A stretch of 52,115 bases of DNA from an uncultured Collinsella sp. (GTDB lineage: Bacteria; Actinomycetota; Coriobacteriia; Coriobacteriales; Coriobacteriaceae). The notes below the pieces were generated by a model. It was not told the DNA's origin. It saw only the letters and a list, made by a program, of their open reading frames with translations, and searched no databases. The DNA lies in the NCBI GenBank assembly GCA_902490445.1, contig CABUDZ010000004.1, forward strand, positions 1-52,115, in the 5' to 3' direction. A program made the translations under genes and the position numbers. Numbering within the stretch: the stretch's first letter is position 1; the number at the start of each line of letters is the position of its first letter. Shown here piece after piece: positions 32,060-39,980 of this stretch.

Positions 32060-32605
32060 ATGATGAAAAAGCTCGAAAACGAAGTGCTGCTGAGCCGTCG
32101 CGCTGCGCTTGGAGCGTTCGCCACCGTTGCCTTGGGGGCTGCCGGCCTGCTTGCGGGCTGTGGCAGCGATAAGGCGACCGTTATCGAGGACGCCGGCGAC
32201 GCAGATAAGAAGGAGGAGTCGAAAAAGGAGGAACAGCCAACGACCGACCTGGCCGTCGGCACGACCGTGACCACGGCTGCCGGTCTTTCCGTTACTGTCG
32301 ATTCCGTGCAGACCGGGCTTACCAATTTTGACGGTTCGACCATGACGGGCATTCACGTCACGTACGTCAACAATGGCGATGAGGGCGCGGACTACAATAT
32401 CTACGACTGGAAGGGCGAGGACGCCAACGGTGCGCAGCAGAACCAGGGTTATTACAGCGAGGGTTCCGATGAGCTGCAGTCTGGTACCCTTGCCGCCGGT
32501 GGCTCCGTGGCGGGCAATATCTACTTTGATGGTGACATCAAGAAGGCTCTCTATTTTGCCAACGTGTTTGATAAGTCTGCCGCTGCAAGCTGGGTGCTGG
32601 CCTAA
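32060..32605 (+). CDS. Secreted lipoprotein with a DUF4352/DUF5067-like domain
   Basis: A 181-residue exported lipoprotein. SRRAALGAF at residue 13 resembles a twin-arginine motif, and the hydrophobic stretch ends in the lipobox LLAGCG at about residue 33. A charged linker (DADKKEESKKEEQ) follows, then an immunoglobulin-like domain: VGTTVTTAAGLSVTVDSVQT, TMTGIHVTYVNNGDEG, and GTLAAGGSVAGNIYFDGD. Such domains are found in surface and stress-related lipoproteins of unknown role. Translation appears to be controlled by the hairpin just upstream. Confidence 0.8.
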   Translation: MMKKLENEVLLSRRAALGAFATVALGAAGLLAGCGSDKATVIEDAGDADKKEESKKEEQPTTDLAVGTTVTTAAGLSVTVDSVQTGLTNFDGSTMTGIHVTYVNNGDEGADYNIYDWKGEDANGAQQNQGYYSEGSDELQSGTLAAGGSVAGNIYFDGDIKKALYFANVFDKSAAASWVLA

Positions 32606-32644
32606 CATGTCGCTACCGTTGCGCCGTATGGGAGGTGAGGCCGC

Positions 32645-33067
32645 GTGCCCGATAAAAAGCTGACGGACGAGTTGCTCAACGAGCTTCTTGATGCGCCGAG
32701 TATCGATGGCTATATCAAGGAACACGACTTTGCCGCCCCGTCGCTTTCGGATTACTTAAAGCAGTTGCTGCAAGAGAAGGGGCTCGAGCGTTCGCGCGTG
32801 GTGCGTATGGCCGACCTCAACGAGACCTTTGGCTATCAGATCTTTATCGGTTCGCGCAATCCGAGCCGCAATAAGGTGCTGCAGATTGCCTTTGCAATGG
32901 CGCTGTCGATGAAAGAGACCAACCGCGCCCTGACGGCTGCCGGAGTGAGCGTCCTCAACTGCAAGGACCGTCGCGATGCAATCATTATCTTTTGCATCGA
33001 CCGTGGCTGTAGCCTCCAAAAGGTCAATGAAGAGCTGTATCGCTTTGGCGAGGAAACGGTGAGTTAG
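32645..33067 (+). CDS. Small XRE-like helical regulator
   Basis: A 140-residue protein that begins at GTG 32645 behind a strong GGAGGTGA. The middle SLSDYLKQLLQEKGLERSRV, VVRMADLNETFGYQIFIGSR, NPSRNKVLQIAFAMALS resembles a helix-turn-helix of the XRE type (RDPSRDKVLALAFAM-like). The C terminus has RRDAIIIFCIDRGCSLQKVN. It is followed by a Ser/Thr kinase gene. I infer that the protein is a regulator or substrate of the kinase. Confidence 0.65.
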   Translation: MPDKKLTDELLNELLDAPSIDGYIKEHDFAAPSLSDYLKQLLQEKGLERSRVVRMADLNETFGYQIFIGSRNPSRNKVLQIAFAMALSMKETNRALTAAGVSVLNCKDRRDAIIIFCIDRGCSLQKVNEELYRFGEETVS

Positions 33068-33116
33068 TGGCCGATGGCTGAGCCGGTTGTGTCACCAGAA
33101 TAACCATGCAAACGAA

Positions 33117-33150
33117 CGGGGTGCGGACAACATGGGGTGTCCGCGCCCCG
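33117..33150 (+). terminator. Strong hairpin before the kinase gene
   Basis: CGGGGTGCGGACA (33117-33129) pairs perfectly with TGTCCGCGCCCCG apart from one T-G pair. It ends the preceding unit or lies in the kinase leader. TATGAT at 33154-33159 directly after it may be a -10 element. Confidence 0.6.
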
Positions 33151-33166
33151 CGTTATGATGGACGCT

Positions 33167-34534
33167 ATGGATACTCAGAGCCCAACATATTCCGATGATG
33201 AGCTGACTGCTTCGCTTGTCGAGCATTTGGCGTCGCTCGACCGCGATGACAGCTATCGTGTGGAGCGCGTGCTCAAGCTCTCGGATGTCGAGACGACCGA
33301 ACTCGTCTATTTTGAGGGCTCTGGTGGCGGGTCTCTCGGCCCCTTTGTCCGCAAGCGCATCGATGCTTCGGTGCAGATTGGCGGAGCATATGAGCGCCTG
33401 TTTGTGGCCCAGCGCGCCGGTCGTCGTTTTGAGCACTTGCCCCGAATCGTCGATTGCCGCCGTGTGGGCGACGAGCTCGACGTGGTGATGGAGTATGTCG
33501 AAGGCGAGACACTCGAGGCGTTGGTGGGACGCTTGGGGGCGACGCCCGATTATGCCCGCGGGCTGTATCCCGTTTTGTGTGAAGCGGTGGGCGAGCTGCA
33601 TGCTGGTTTTGCAGCTGCGGGGGAGTCGGGGGTACCGGTAATCCACCGCGACCTTAAACCCTCGAACATCATCGTATCGGGCGTGAGGTATGCGGCCGAT
33701 GCTGGCATGACCTTCTCGTCGCTGGTGATTATCGACCTGGGAATCGCGCGGGTGTGGCGTGACGGGGCCGATGCCGACACGGTTAAGTTTGGAACGCGAC
33801 CCTATGCGCCACCCGAGCAATATGGTTTTGGGCAGACGAGCGTGCGCAGCGATGTCTATGCGCTCGGCGCGCTTCTGTTCTTTTGTCTGACGGGGGCTGA
33901 CCCTAAGCCGGGTCAGAATATGCGCGAGCAATGCGAGGCGTGCGACGTCCCCGCGGCGCTGGCTGATGTCATTTGCATGGCCATGGCGCTCGATCCGGCC
34001 AAGCGCTTTGCAAGTGCCGAGGCGCTCGGACACGCTGCGCGCGCGGCATACGGGCTGTGTCTGCCTGAGCCTGGCTCGAATAGCACGACGGCGCCTTCAA
34101 TGGCGCAGGCTGCTCCGCAAATGGCGCCGTCTTCCGGGCGGCGGCCCAAGGAAGTCTCTTCGGTGACTCCTCGCCGCAAGAGCCTGCTTTCACGGATCCC
34201 GGAACCCATTGGGCGTATATGGAACGGCATGATCTATGCGGCAACCTTGCTGCTACTGGTCGGAAGCCATTTTGCCGTATTCCAGCCCACGGGAGCCAAC
34301 CGCAGCTATCCAACGTGGTTTTTGGCCCTTGAGTATTTTCTTATGGTCGATGGCATGGTGGTGCTCATCTCGTTTGGCATGCTCGACCGCCGCAGGCTTC
34401 GGCGCCGCTTTCCCGTGCTTGATCGTTATCGGGGCCGTGAGTTTGTCACGCTGTGGCTTAAGGCGCTGGGAATTATGTGCGTCATCATGATCGTGATTAT
34501 TGCCGTCGGCAACGCAACCGGCATAGTCGCTTAA
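33167..34534 (+). CDS. Eukaryotic-like Ser/Thr protein kinase with C-terminal membrane region
   Basis: A 455-residue Hanks-type kinase. The lobe begins near residue 30; the glycine loop is poor (FEGSGGGSLGPFVRKRI, with the catalytic Lys in RKRI). VMEYVEGETLEAL is the hinge, VIHRDLKPSNIIV the catalytic loop, VIIDLGIAR replaces DFG by DLG, and TRPYAPPEQYGFGQTSVRSD is the activation/APE-like part. A Pro/Ser-rich juxtamembrane stretch leads to three hydrophobic helices (MIYAATLLLLVGSHFAVF, YFLMVDGMVVLISFGML and MCVIMIVIIAVG), so the catalytic domain is cytoplasmic. There are no PASTA repeats. The start at 33167 is uncertain; 33137 to 33158 are in frame and lack clear ribosome sites. Confidence 0.85.
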   Translation: MDTQSPTYSDDELTASLVEHLASLDRDDSYRVERVLKLSDVETTELVYFEGSGGGSLGPFVRKRIDASVQIGGAYERLFVAQRAGRRFEHLPRIVDCRRVGDELDVVMEYVEGETLEALVGRLGATPDYARGLYPVLCEAVGELHAGFAAAGESGVPVIHRDLKPSNIIVSGVRYAADAGMTFSSLVIIDLGIARVWRDGADADTVKFGTRPYAPPEQYGFGQTSVRSDVYALGALLFFCLTGADPKPGQNMREQCEACDVPAALADVICMAMALDPAKRFASAEALGHAARAAYGLCLPEPGSNSTTAPSMAQAAPQMAPSSGRRPKEVSSVTPRRKSLLSRIPEPIGRIWNGMIYAATLLLLVGSHFAVFQPTGANRSYPTWFLALEYFLMVDGMVVLISFGMLDRRRLRRRFPVLDRYRGREFVTLWLKALGIMCVIMIVIIAVGNATGIVA

Positions 34535-34550
34535 TGCAATGTACCGCTAT

Positions 34551-34646
34551 AAGAAAAGGGTCCCGATTGGGGCCCTTTGCAGTAGCGCTTAAATGCGGTT
34601 CATCTGGTTGCAACCTTGTTGTACCACTCCTGCCTCGTGGGCGGGG
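34551..34646 (-). pseudogene. Degenerate copy of the 3' end of the cell-wall hydrolase gene
   Basis: The segment is a diverged copy of 36203-36301: AAGAAAAGGG, GGGGCCC, TTAAAT.CGGTTCATCTGG, CCTTGTTGTACCA and GTGGGCGGG occur in the same order and spacing in both. It covers the last codons (minus-strand GTACAACAAGGT and AGATGAACCG), the stop and the terminator of the hydrolase gene at 36243-37376, with a one-base deletion. It flanks the ATPase gene on the other side, as expected if that gene arrived together with, or caused, a duplication. Confidence 0.75.
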
Positions 34647-34702
34647 CGAGTGCCCATCGCCATAGATGTTGTGACGGTTAAATTGCTCCGTGCTTCGAAG
34701 CG

Positions 34703-34788
34703 CCGTCAATTGTCACCACAGAATTCCGTCAATTGTCACCATAATTCGCCATCAATCCTCACCACAAATTTCCGTCAATCGTCACCAC
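34703..34788 (+). repeat. Four 17-bp direct repeats at a 23-bp period before the ATPase gene
   Basis: CCGTCAATTGTCACCAC at 34703, its variants at 34726 (CCGTCAATTGTCACCAT), 34749 (CCATCAATCCTCACCAC) and 34772 (CCGTCAATCGTCACCAC) are spaced by exactly 23 bases with AT-rich 6-base spacers. The array ends 47 bases before the ATPase start and runs up to a TAAAAT sequence. It looks like an iteron or operator array for cooperative binding. Confidence 0.75.
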
Positions 34789-34834
34789 ACAGCTGGTAAA
34801 ATACCTAATATGGGTAAGTCAAGAAGGAGGCCGT

Positions 34835-36100
34835 GTGGATAGGTATGTAGATAGATGCATCGATAAGGCAATCAGCCGTAATCTCAATATCTTCGGTGCG
34901 GTCCTCATTCAGGGTCCAAAGTGGTGCGGAAAGACTACTTCGGCTAGTCGTTTTGCTAATTCATCCTTGTCTCTTTCCGATCCGGCTGGAAATTTTTCCG
35001 CTCTCCAGCTGGCACGGATCGATCCGGCGCAAGCATTAGCAGGGCTATCTCCCAGGCTCATCGATGAATGGCAGGAAGAGCCGAAGCTGTGGGATGCCGT
35101 GCGTTTCGAGTGCGATGCAAGGAGGGGAGAATCCGGTCAGTTTATTCTTACGGGTTCGGCAACGCCTCGGGATTCGATGCAGCCGATGCATAGCGGCGTT
35201 GGACGAATAGCTAGGTTGCGAATGGACACCATGACGATGTTCGAGCTTGGCGTTTCTTCTGGCGCGGTTTCGATTGGAACGCTTCTTTCCGGTTACCCTG
35301 CCAAGCAGGCTGTCGGGTCAATCTCCGGCATCGCCGGAATCGCCGATTTGCTGTGTCGTGGCGGTTGGCCTCAGGCGATGGGGAAAACGACTGACGATGC
35401 CATGCAGATAGCCGCTGCCTATGTTGATGGCGTATGCGAATCGGATGTTTCTAGAACTGATGGCGTTAAGCGCGATCCGGTCAAGGTCAGGTCTCTTTTG
35501 GCATCGCTAGCGCGGAATGAGTCGACGCTTGCTGGCTCAAAGTCTATTGACAAAGATATCGGTACCGGCGTTTCGAAGAACTCGGTCTCCAGATACATGG
35601 ACGCCCTGAGACGAATCAATATCGTCGACGATATCCCCGCTTGGCATCCAGCGCTCAGGTCTCCGGTGAAGCTGCGGCAGGGGGCGAAGAGGCATCTCGC
35701 CGATCCTTCGCTTGCCGTTGCGCTGCTCGGAGCAAATCCGGAGTCGTTGGCATCTGACCCGAAGACACTGGGGTTGCTTTTCGAATCCCTCGTCCTGCAT
35801 GACCTCAAGGTTTACGCCGCCGCAAATGACTCGTTGGTGTCCCATTACCACGATGCCGACGATCTCGAGGTTGACGCAGTTATCCACAGGCGCGATGGAA
35901 CTTGGATTGCCGTGGAGGTGAAGCTTGGAAGCCCTCAAATCCCCGAGGCATCCGCAAATCTGCTTCGGCTGGAGCGAAAGCTGGTCGAGCGTGGCGAGAG
36001 GCCGCCTGTGGCAAAACTCATCATCATTGGGTTCGGCATGCCGGTTCATACAACGCCCGATGGCATCATCGTTGCTCCCGTTGACACACTCGCGCCATAA
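34835..36100 (+). CDS. AAA+ ATPase with DUF4143-type C terminus
   Basis: A 421-residue protein of the AAA_14/DUF4143 family. The P-loop is GPKWCGKTTSASRFA near residue 28, the Walker B strand is PRLIDEWQEEPKLWDAVR, and FILTGSATPRDS is sensor 1. The C-terminal half has a helical winged part (VSKNSVSRYMDALRRINIVD) and a PD-(D/E)XK-like end (HYHDADDLEVDAVIHRRDG, WIAVEVKLGS). GTG 34835 has AAGGAGG. The family is widespread in gut bacteria, often as movable single genes, with unknown function. Here the preceding repeat array and the flanking duplicated gene end support acquisition. Confidence 0.85.
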   Translation: MDRYVDRCIDKAISRNLNIFGAVLIQGPKWCGKTTSASRFANSSLSLSDPAGNFSALQLARIDPAQALAGLSPRLIDEWQEEPKLWDAVRFECDARRGESGQFILTGSATPRDSMQPMHSGVGRIARLRMDTMTMFELGVSSGAVSIGTLLSGYPAKQAVGSISGIAGIADLLCRGGWPQAMGKTTDDAMQIAAAYVDGVCESDVSRTDGVKRDPVKVRSLLASLARNESTLAGSKSIDKDIGTGVSKNSVSRYMDALRRINIVDDIPAWHPALRSPVKLRQGAKRHLADPSLAVALLGANPESLASDPKTLGLLFESLVLHDLKVYAAANDSLVSHYHDADDLEVDAVIHRRDGTWIAVEVKLGSPQIPEASANLLRLERKLVERGERPPVAKLIIIGFGMPVHTTPDGIIVAPVDTLAP

Positions 36101-36204
36101 CGTTGTGGTGGGATCACCTTGCCTTCGGAAGGGGTTTCAGTCTCAAGCGACTTTTCCAACACTCACTTATGCCTGCATGCCAATTCTGGTCTAGCAAGGC
36201 CAAA

Positions 36205-36238
36205 GAAAAGGGGTCCCGTTTGGGGCCCCTTTGCAGTT
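36205..36238. terminator. Terminator of the cell-wall hydrolase gene
   Basis: AAAGGGGTCCC pairs with GGGGCCCCTTT around a GTTT loop, five bases from the minus-strand stop codon. A second, degenerate copy is at 34553-34580 in the duplicated segment. Confidence 0.7.
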
Positions 36239-36242
36239 GCAC

Positions 36243-37376
36243 TTAAATACGGTTCATCTGGCCGGCGACCTTGTTGTACCAGTCCTGCCACGTGGGCGGG
36301 CAGTACTTCTTGGCGGCTGCCGGGGTAAGCGTGGAGCCATAGTTGGCGCCCAGGTAGGCAACGTGGGCGGAGACACCCTCGCTCCAGCTGCCAAAGCTAC
36401 GCCAACCACCGCCGCGGGCACTCCAGCCCCAGGCGTTATAGGAGCCGGCGCAATAGAGGCCTTTGCTGCTCTCGATGCAGGCGATGGCGGGGGACCAACG
36501 GGGATCGACGCCGGTATTCCAGGCGGCGACGGCAAAGTTATAGCCCTGGCCTGCCATGGGGGAGCCGGCGAGGTAGTTGTCGATGCGGCTCGTCCACTCG
36601 TTAATGAACGAGTCGTAATCGGAATTGCCGCTGTTGGAGTTGTTCACCGTGGTGTCGATAGTGGTGTTGGAGTTGGTGGCCTGACTGTTGGAGTTATTGC
36701 CACTCACGCCGGTGCCCGCGAGCTTCTCGGCGGCAGCGGCTTTGTCGGCCTCGAGCTTAGCCAGTTCGGCGGCATTTTCCTGCTCGGCCTTTGCCTGCGC
36801 CTCGTTGCGAAGCTGCTGTGCCTGGGCCAGTGCGTCCTCGGCATTCTTTTGCTCGCCCTCGAGCTGAGACTTGGCCTGATCGAGCTCGGTTTTGTTCTGC
36901 TCGAGCTCGGTCTGCATCTTGTTAAGCTCTTCGATCTCGTCGACGCTCGAGCTCGTAATCTGGTTGGTGTATTTGCAGGTGGTGATAAAGTCACCCAAGC
37001 TCTGCGTGTTCACCAGGAAGCTCACGATGGGGCTGGTGCCCTTCTGGTACTTATACAGATCGCGCATGGCGGAGCTTGCCTTGGCCTGCTGCTCGGGTAG
37101 CTCGGCCTCAATCTTATCGATGTTCGCCTCATTGGAGTCGATCTGCTTTTGCAGATCCTCGAGCTTGGCACGGGCGTCGTTGTAGGCGCTCGTAGCGTCC
37201 TCGATTTTTTTCTGGGCGGCGGAAAGCTGATCCTGCGTTGCCTGCGAGGCGGCATAGGCCGCGACGGGGGAGAGCATCGGCGTGGCCGTCAGCGCGACGG
37301 CGAGCGCGGCGCTCGTGATGATACGAGCCGGCTTCGACGCGATGAGCGCTGCGGTGCGATGGTTCGAATGCTGCAT
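36243..37376 (-). CDS. Secreted coiled-coil cell-wall hydrolase (lysozyme-like C terminus)
   Basis: A 377-residue exported protein. The signal peptide includes ITSAALAVALTATPMLSPVA with a cut after AYAA. Residues 45-230 form a long coiled coil (QLSAAQKKIEDATSAYNDAR and the following heptads) as in PcsB/CwlO-like hydrolases. An Asn/Ser-rich linker follows. The last 130 residues are a transglycosylase-like domain (AVAAWNTGVDPRWSPAIACI with Glu next, AGSYNAWGWSARGGGWRSFG, AAKKYCPPTWQDWYN). It probably cleaves peptidoglycan outside the membrane, controlled by its coiled coil. Start at 37376 with AGAGGGA upstream. Confidence 0.85.
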   Translation of the reverse strand: MQHSNHRTAALIASKPARIITSAALAVALTATPMLSPVAAYAASQATQDQLSAAQKKIEDATSAYNDARAKLEDLQKQIDSNEANIDKIEAELPEQQAKASSAMRDLYKYQKGTSPIVSFLVNTQSLGDFITTCKYTNQITSSSVDEIEELNKMQTELEQNKTELDQAKSQLEGEQKNAEDALAQAQQLRNEAQAKAEQENAAELAKLEADKAAAAEKLAGTGVSGNNSNSQATNSNTTIDTTVNNSNSGNSDYDSFINEWTSRIDNYLAGSPMAGQGYNFAVAAWNTGVDPRWSPAIACIESSKGLYCAGSYNAWGWSARGGGWRSFGSWSEGVSAHVAYLGANYGSTLTPAAAKKYCPPTWQDWYNKVAGQMNRI

Positions 37377-37460
37377 CCAGTCCCTCTGCAATCAATCGTA
37401 GGTTATTGGTCGAGGTGTATTCTACTACTGCTTTCGACCTCAACTTGAACCTTAAAGGTT

Positions 37461-37643
37461 CTAAAGGGTCAAGTTGAACTTGAGGCTTTGGCCTTGACCT
37501 GCGGGAATGGTGAATTGTTGAGAAACCATAGAGTTCAACTTTAACGTTACGGCACCCTGTTTGTGAGGGTTTTGGCTGTAAAAGTTGCCCTCACGTGGGG
37601 TTTTGCAACTACAAGGTCCCATCGCGGTGAGCTTGGCCTTCAT
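37461..37643 (-). other. Unexplained repeat-rich segment with a weak 60-codon frame
   Basis: The 393-base gap between the hydrolase start and the ATP-grasp start holds this segment. It contains inverted repeats (GTGAGGG 37564 with CCCTCAC 37588; TCAACTTGA 37440 with TCAAGTTGA 37469) and a 60-codon frame without ribosome site. A TAGAAT -10-like element for the hydrolase is at 37424-37419 on the minus strand. I cannot say whether it is a small gene, an RNA or a regulatory region. Confidence 0.3.
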
Positions 37644-37769
37644 GCTGGATAATTACGCCGATTGCCATAGATACGGTGGAGCTTTGGGTGCCGGCGGCTC
37701 GGCACGCTAGAATAAATCAGTTGCACAAAGACCGCCCGTCGTGTGGGCAGTTCATGATAGGAAGTTTCC

Positions 37770-39026
37770 ATGGCATTGCAGTTTACAGAGCGCGAGTTTA
37801 TTCCCGTGCTGCTCGGCGGCGACATCAACGCGTATTCGGTGGCGCGCGCCTTCTACGAGGAGTATCAGGTCAAGAGCCTGGTCTTTGGCAAGTATCAGAC
37901 GGGCCCTGCGTATCGCAGCCAGATTATCGACTACACGCCTAACGTGGATATCGACACCATGCCCGTGATGCTTAAGACCGTCAACGGTATCGCTCGGGCA
38001 CATGCCGAAAAGACGATTGTCCTGATGGGCTGCGGCGATAACTATGTTGCCCTGGTGGCCCAGGCCAAGGATGCCAACGAGCTGGCGGATAACATCGTTG
38101 CGCCTTACGCGCCCTATAGCATGCTTGAGCAGTGCCAGAAGAAGGAGATCTTCTACGAGCTGTGCGAGAAGCACGGTGTGCCCTATCCGCATACGTTTAC
38201 CTTTACCATGGCGATGCTCAACGCTCAGGGTGAGGCTCCCGCCGAGGTGCTCGACCAGATCGACTTTCCCTACCCGATGATCCTGAAGCCTTCCGACGGC
38301 ATCATGTGGTGGCAGCATGAGTTCGAGGGTCAGAAGAAGGCTTATGAGATTGCCGACCGCGCCGAGCTGGAGCAGGTTATCCGCGATTCCTATGCCAGTG
38401 GCTACACCGATGACCTGATTTTGCAGGATCGCGTGCCCGGCAACGACGAGTACATGCGCGTGCTCACCAGCTATTCTGACCGCAACGGCAAGGTTCGCAT
38501 GATGTGCCTTGGTCACGTGCTGCTCGAGGAGCATCAGCCCCATGGCGTCGGTAATCACGCCTGCATCATCACCGAGCCCAATGATGAGCTTATGAGTGGC
38601 GTGCGCAAGCTGCTCGAGGACCTTCACTTTGTGGGCTATTCCAACTTTGACGTCAAGTATGACGAGCGCGATGGCTCGTTTAAGTTCTTTGACTTTAACA
38701 CCCGTCAGGGCCGCAGCAACTACTACGTAACCAACAGCGGCTTTAACGTTGCCAAGTACGTGGTGGATGAGTACGTCTATAACCGCCCGTTTGAGCCGGA
38801 GTTTGTGACGGCGAAGGACGAGGCGCTGTGGATGGTCGTTCCCATGGGCGTCGTCGACAAGTACGTCAAGGCTCCCGAGCTGCGCGCGAAGGTGCATCGT
38901 CTTGCCAAGGAGGGCAAGGGCGCCGATCCCTCGTTTATGAAGGGAGACTTTGTCTTTAACCGCTGGTTGCGCATGTGGCACACCAAGCTGCGCCACTTTA
39001 AGCTGTTCAAGACGTATTACAAGTAG
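37770..39026 (+). CDS. ATP-grasp ligase, probable D-aspartate ligase type
   Basis: A 418-residue ATP-grasp enzyme. Segments: FIPVLLGGDINAYSVARAFY (N-terminal fold), LMGCGDNYVALVA, FPYPMILKPSDGIMWWQHEF (ATP lysine), LILQDRVPGNDEYMRV, and SNFDVKYDERDGSFKFFDFN followed by TRQGRSNYYV (metal Asp/Asn). The C-terminal helices are basic. It is followed by an Asp/Glu racemase, the same pairing as the D-Asp ligase and racemase of Enterococcus faecium. It may therefore attach D-aspartate to the diamino acid of peptidoglycan precursors. The link is by context and family only. Confidence 0.75.
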   Translation: MALQFTEREFIPVLLGGDINAYSVARAFYEEYQVKSLVFGKYQTGPAYRSQIIDYTPNVDIDTMPVMLKTVNGIARAHAEKTIVLMGCGDNYVALVAQAKDANELADNIVAPYAPYSMLEQCQKKEIFYELCEKHGVPYPHTFTFTMAMLNAQGEAPAEVLDQIDFPYPMILKPSDGIMWWQHEFEGQKKAYEIADRAELEQVIRDSYASGYTDDLILQDRVPGNDEYMRVLTSYSDRNGKVRMMCLGHVLLEEHQPHGVGNHACIITEPNDELMSGVRKLLEDLHFVGYSNFDVKYDERDGSFKFFDFNTRQGRSNYYVTNSGFNVAKYVVDEYVYNRPFEPEFVTAKDEALWMVVPMGVVDKYVKAPELRAKVHRLAKEGKGADPSFMKGDFVFNRWLRMWHTKLRHFKLFKTYYK

Positions 39027-39110
39027 ACGAGTGTGGCGCCCGTCCGGTATGTATCGGGCGGGCGCGGGTATGATACGCGCAATTGCGTGGGCGTCACCAA
39101 GGAGGCGGCG

Positions 39111-39857
39111 ATGGAAAAGCTGGGAGTTATCGGCGGCATGGGCGCCGAGGCCACGTCGTATTACTACGACCAGGTGGTGCGTCATACGGCGGCTACGTGC
39201 GACCAGGAGCATATCGACATGGTGGTGCTTTCCAAGTCGACCATGCCCGACCGCACGCTGGCCATCAAGACCGGTGAGCATACCGAGCTGCTGGCGACCA
39301 TGAAGGAGTGTGCCCAAGCACTCGAGTCGCTGGGCTGCGCGCACATAGCGATTCCCTGTAACACATCGCACTACTTCTACGATCAGATTCAGTCGTTTAC
39401 CAAGGTGCCGATTATCCATATGCCGCGCGAATCGGTGCGTTATGCCCTGGCGGGTGCGGTGATGGGGGAGTGCGAGTTCGATCCCAACCTGAGTATGCCC
39501 GCCGAGCCGGTGCACAAGATCGGCATTATGGGCACCGATGGCACCGTGGGCGCCGGCGTCTATGGCCGCGAGTGCGAGGCAGCGGGCGTTGAGGTCGTCT
39601 ATCCCAGCGAGAAACGTCAGAACGATGTGATGTCGCTCATCTACGATGATGTGAAGGCCGGGCGCGAGCCCGATATGGATAAGTTCGACCGCGTGATGTG
39701 GGAGTTCGCCCGTAGCGGCTGCGACCGCGTCATCCTGGCCTGCACGGAGCTTTCGGTGCTGCAGAAGTATCGCGAGATGCCCGAGATCACCCTTGATGCG
39801 ATGGATGTCCTGGTACGCGAGTCCATCATCCGCAGCGGCGCCCTCTACCGCCTATAA
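39111..39857 (+). CDS. Aspartate/glutamate racemase family protein
   Basis: A 248-residue Asp/Glu racemase: EKLGVIGGMGAEATSYYYD at the N terminus, the first catalytic Cys in IAIPCNTSHYFYDQI, and the second in RVILACTELSVL, in the positions required by cofactor-free racemases. GGAGG precedes ATG 39111 by five bases. The gene lies 84 bases after the ATP-grasp gene on the same strand. Likely product: D-aspartate for the neighbouring ligase. Confidence 0.87.
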   Translation: MEKLGVIGGMGAEATSYYYDQVVRHTAATCDQEHIDMVVLSKSTMPDRTLAIKTGEHTELLATMKECAQALESLGCAHIAIPCNTSHYFYDQIQSFTKVPIIHMPRESVRYALAGAVMGECEFDPNLSMPAEPVHKIGIMGTDGTVGAGVYGRECEAAGVEVVYPSEKRQNDVMSLIYDDVKAGREPDMDKFDRVMWEFARSGCDRVILACTELSVLQKYREMPEITLDAMDVLVRESIIRSGALYRL

Positions 39858-39864
39858 CCCTCGA

Positions 39865-39901
39865 CCTGCCAAAAAGGGACAGGTTTATTTTGGCAGGTTT
39901 T
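39865..39901 (+). terminator. Terminator hairpin with the GGGACAGGT core
   Basis: Perfect 10-bp stem CCTGCCAAAA/TTTTGGCAGG followed by T4. The loop contains GGGACAGGT, the core shared with repeats at 22878 and 24138. Confidence 0.8.
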
Positions 39902-39916
39902 ATCTGGGAAAACAGT

Positions 39917-39953
39917 AAGGCCTCGGCTCGTTTGGTGCGAGCCGAGGCCTTTT
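39917..39953. terminator. Bidirectional terminator between racemase and ecfT
   Basis: Perfect 14-bp stem AAGGCCTCGGCTCG/CGAGCCGAGGCCTT with a seven-base loop and flanking T/A. It ends the minus-strand ECF operon and the plus-strand racemase unit. Confidence 0.9.
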
Positions 39954-39980
39954 GCGTTTGCCGGTTGCTGCCAGCGATTG

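Noticed and set aside
34703..34788. Short regular repeats that could suggest a CRISPR array.
   Set aside because: Spacers are only six bases long and AT-rich, repeats are 17 bases and diverged, and no cas gene is near.
37752..39515. A 587-codon minus-strand open frame.
   Set aside because: It is antisense to the ATP-grasp and racemase genes, both of which show complete family signatures.
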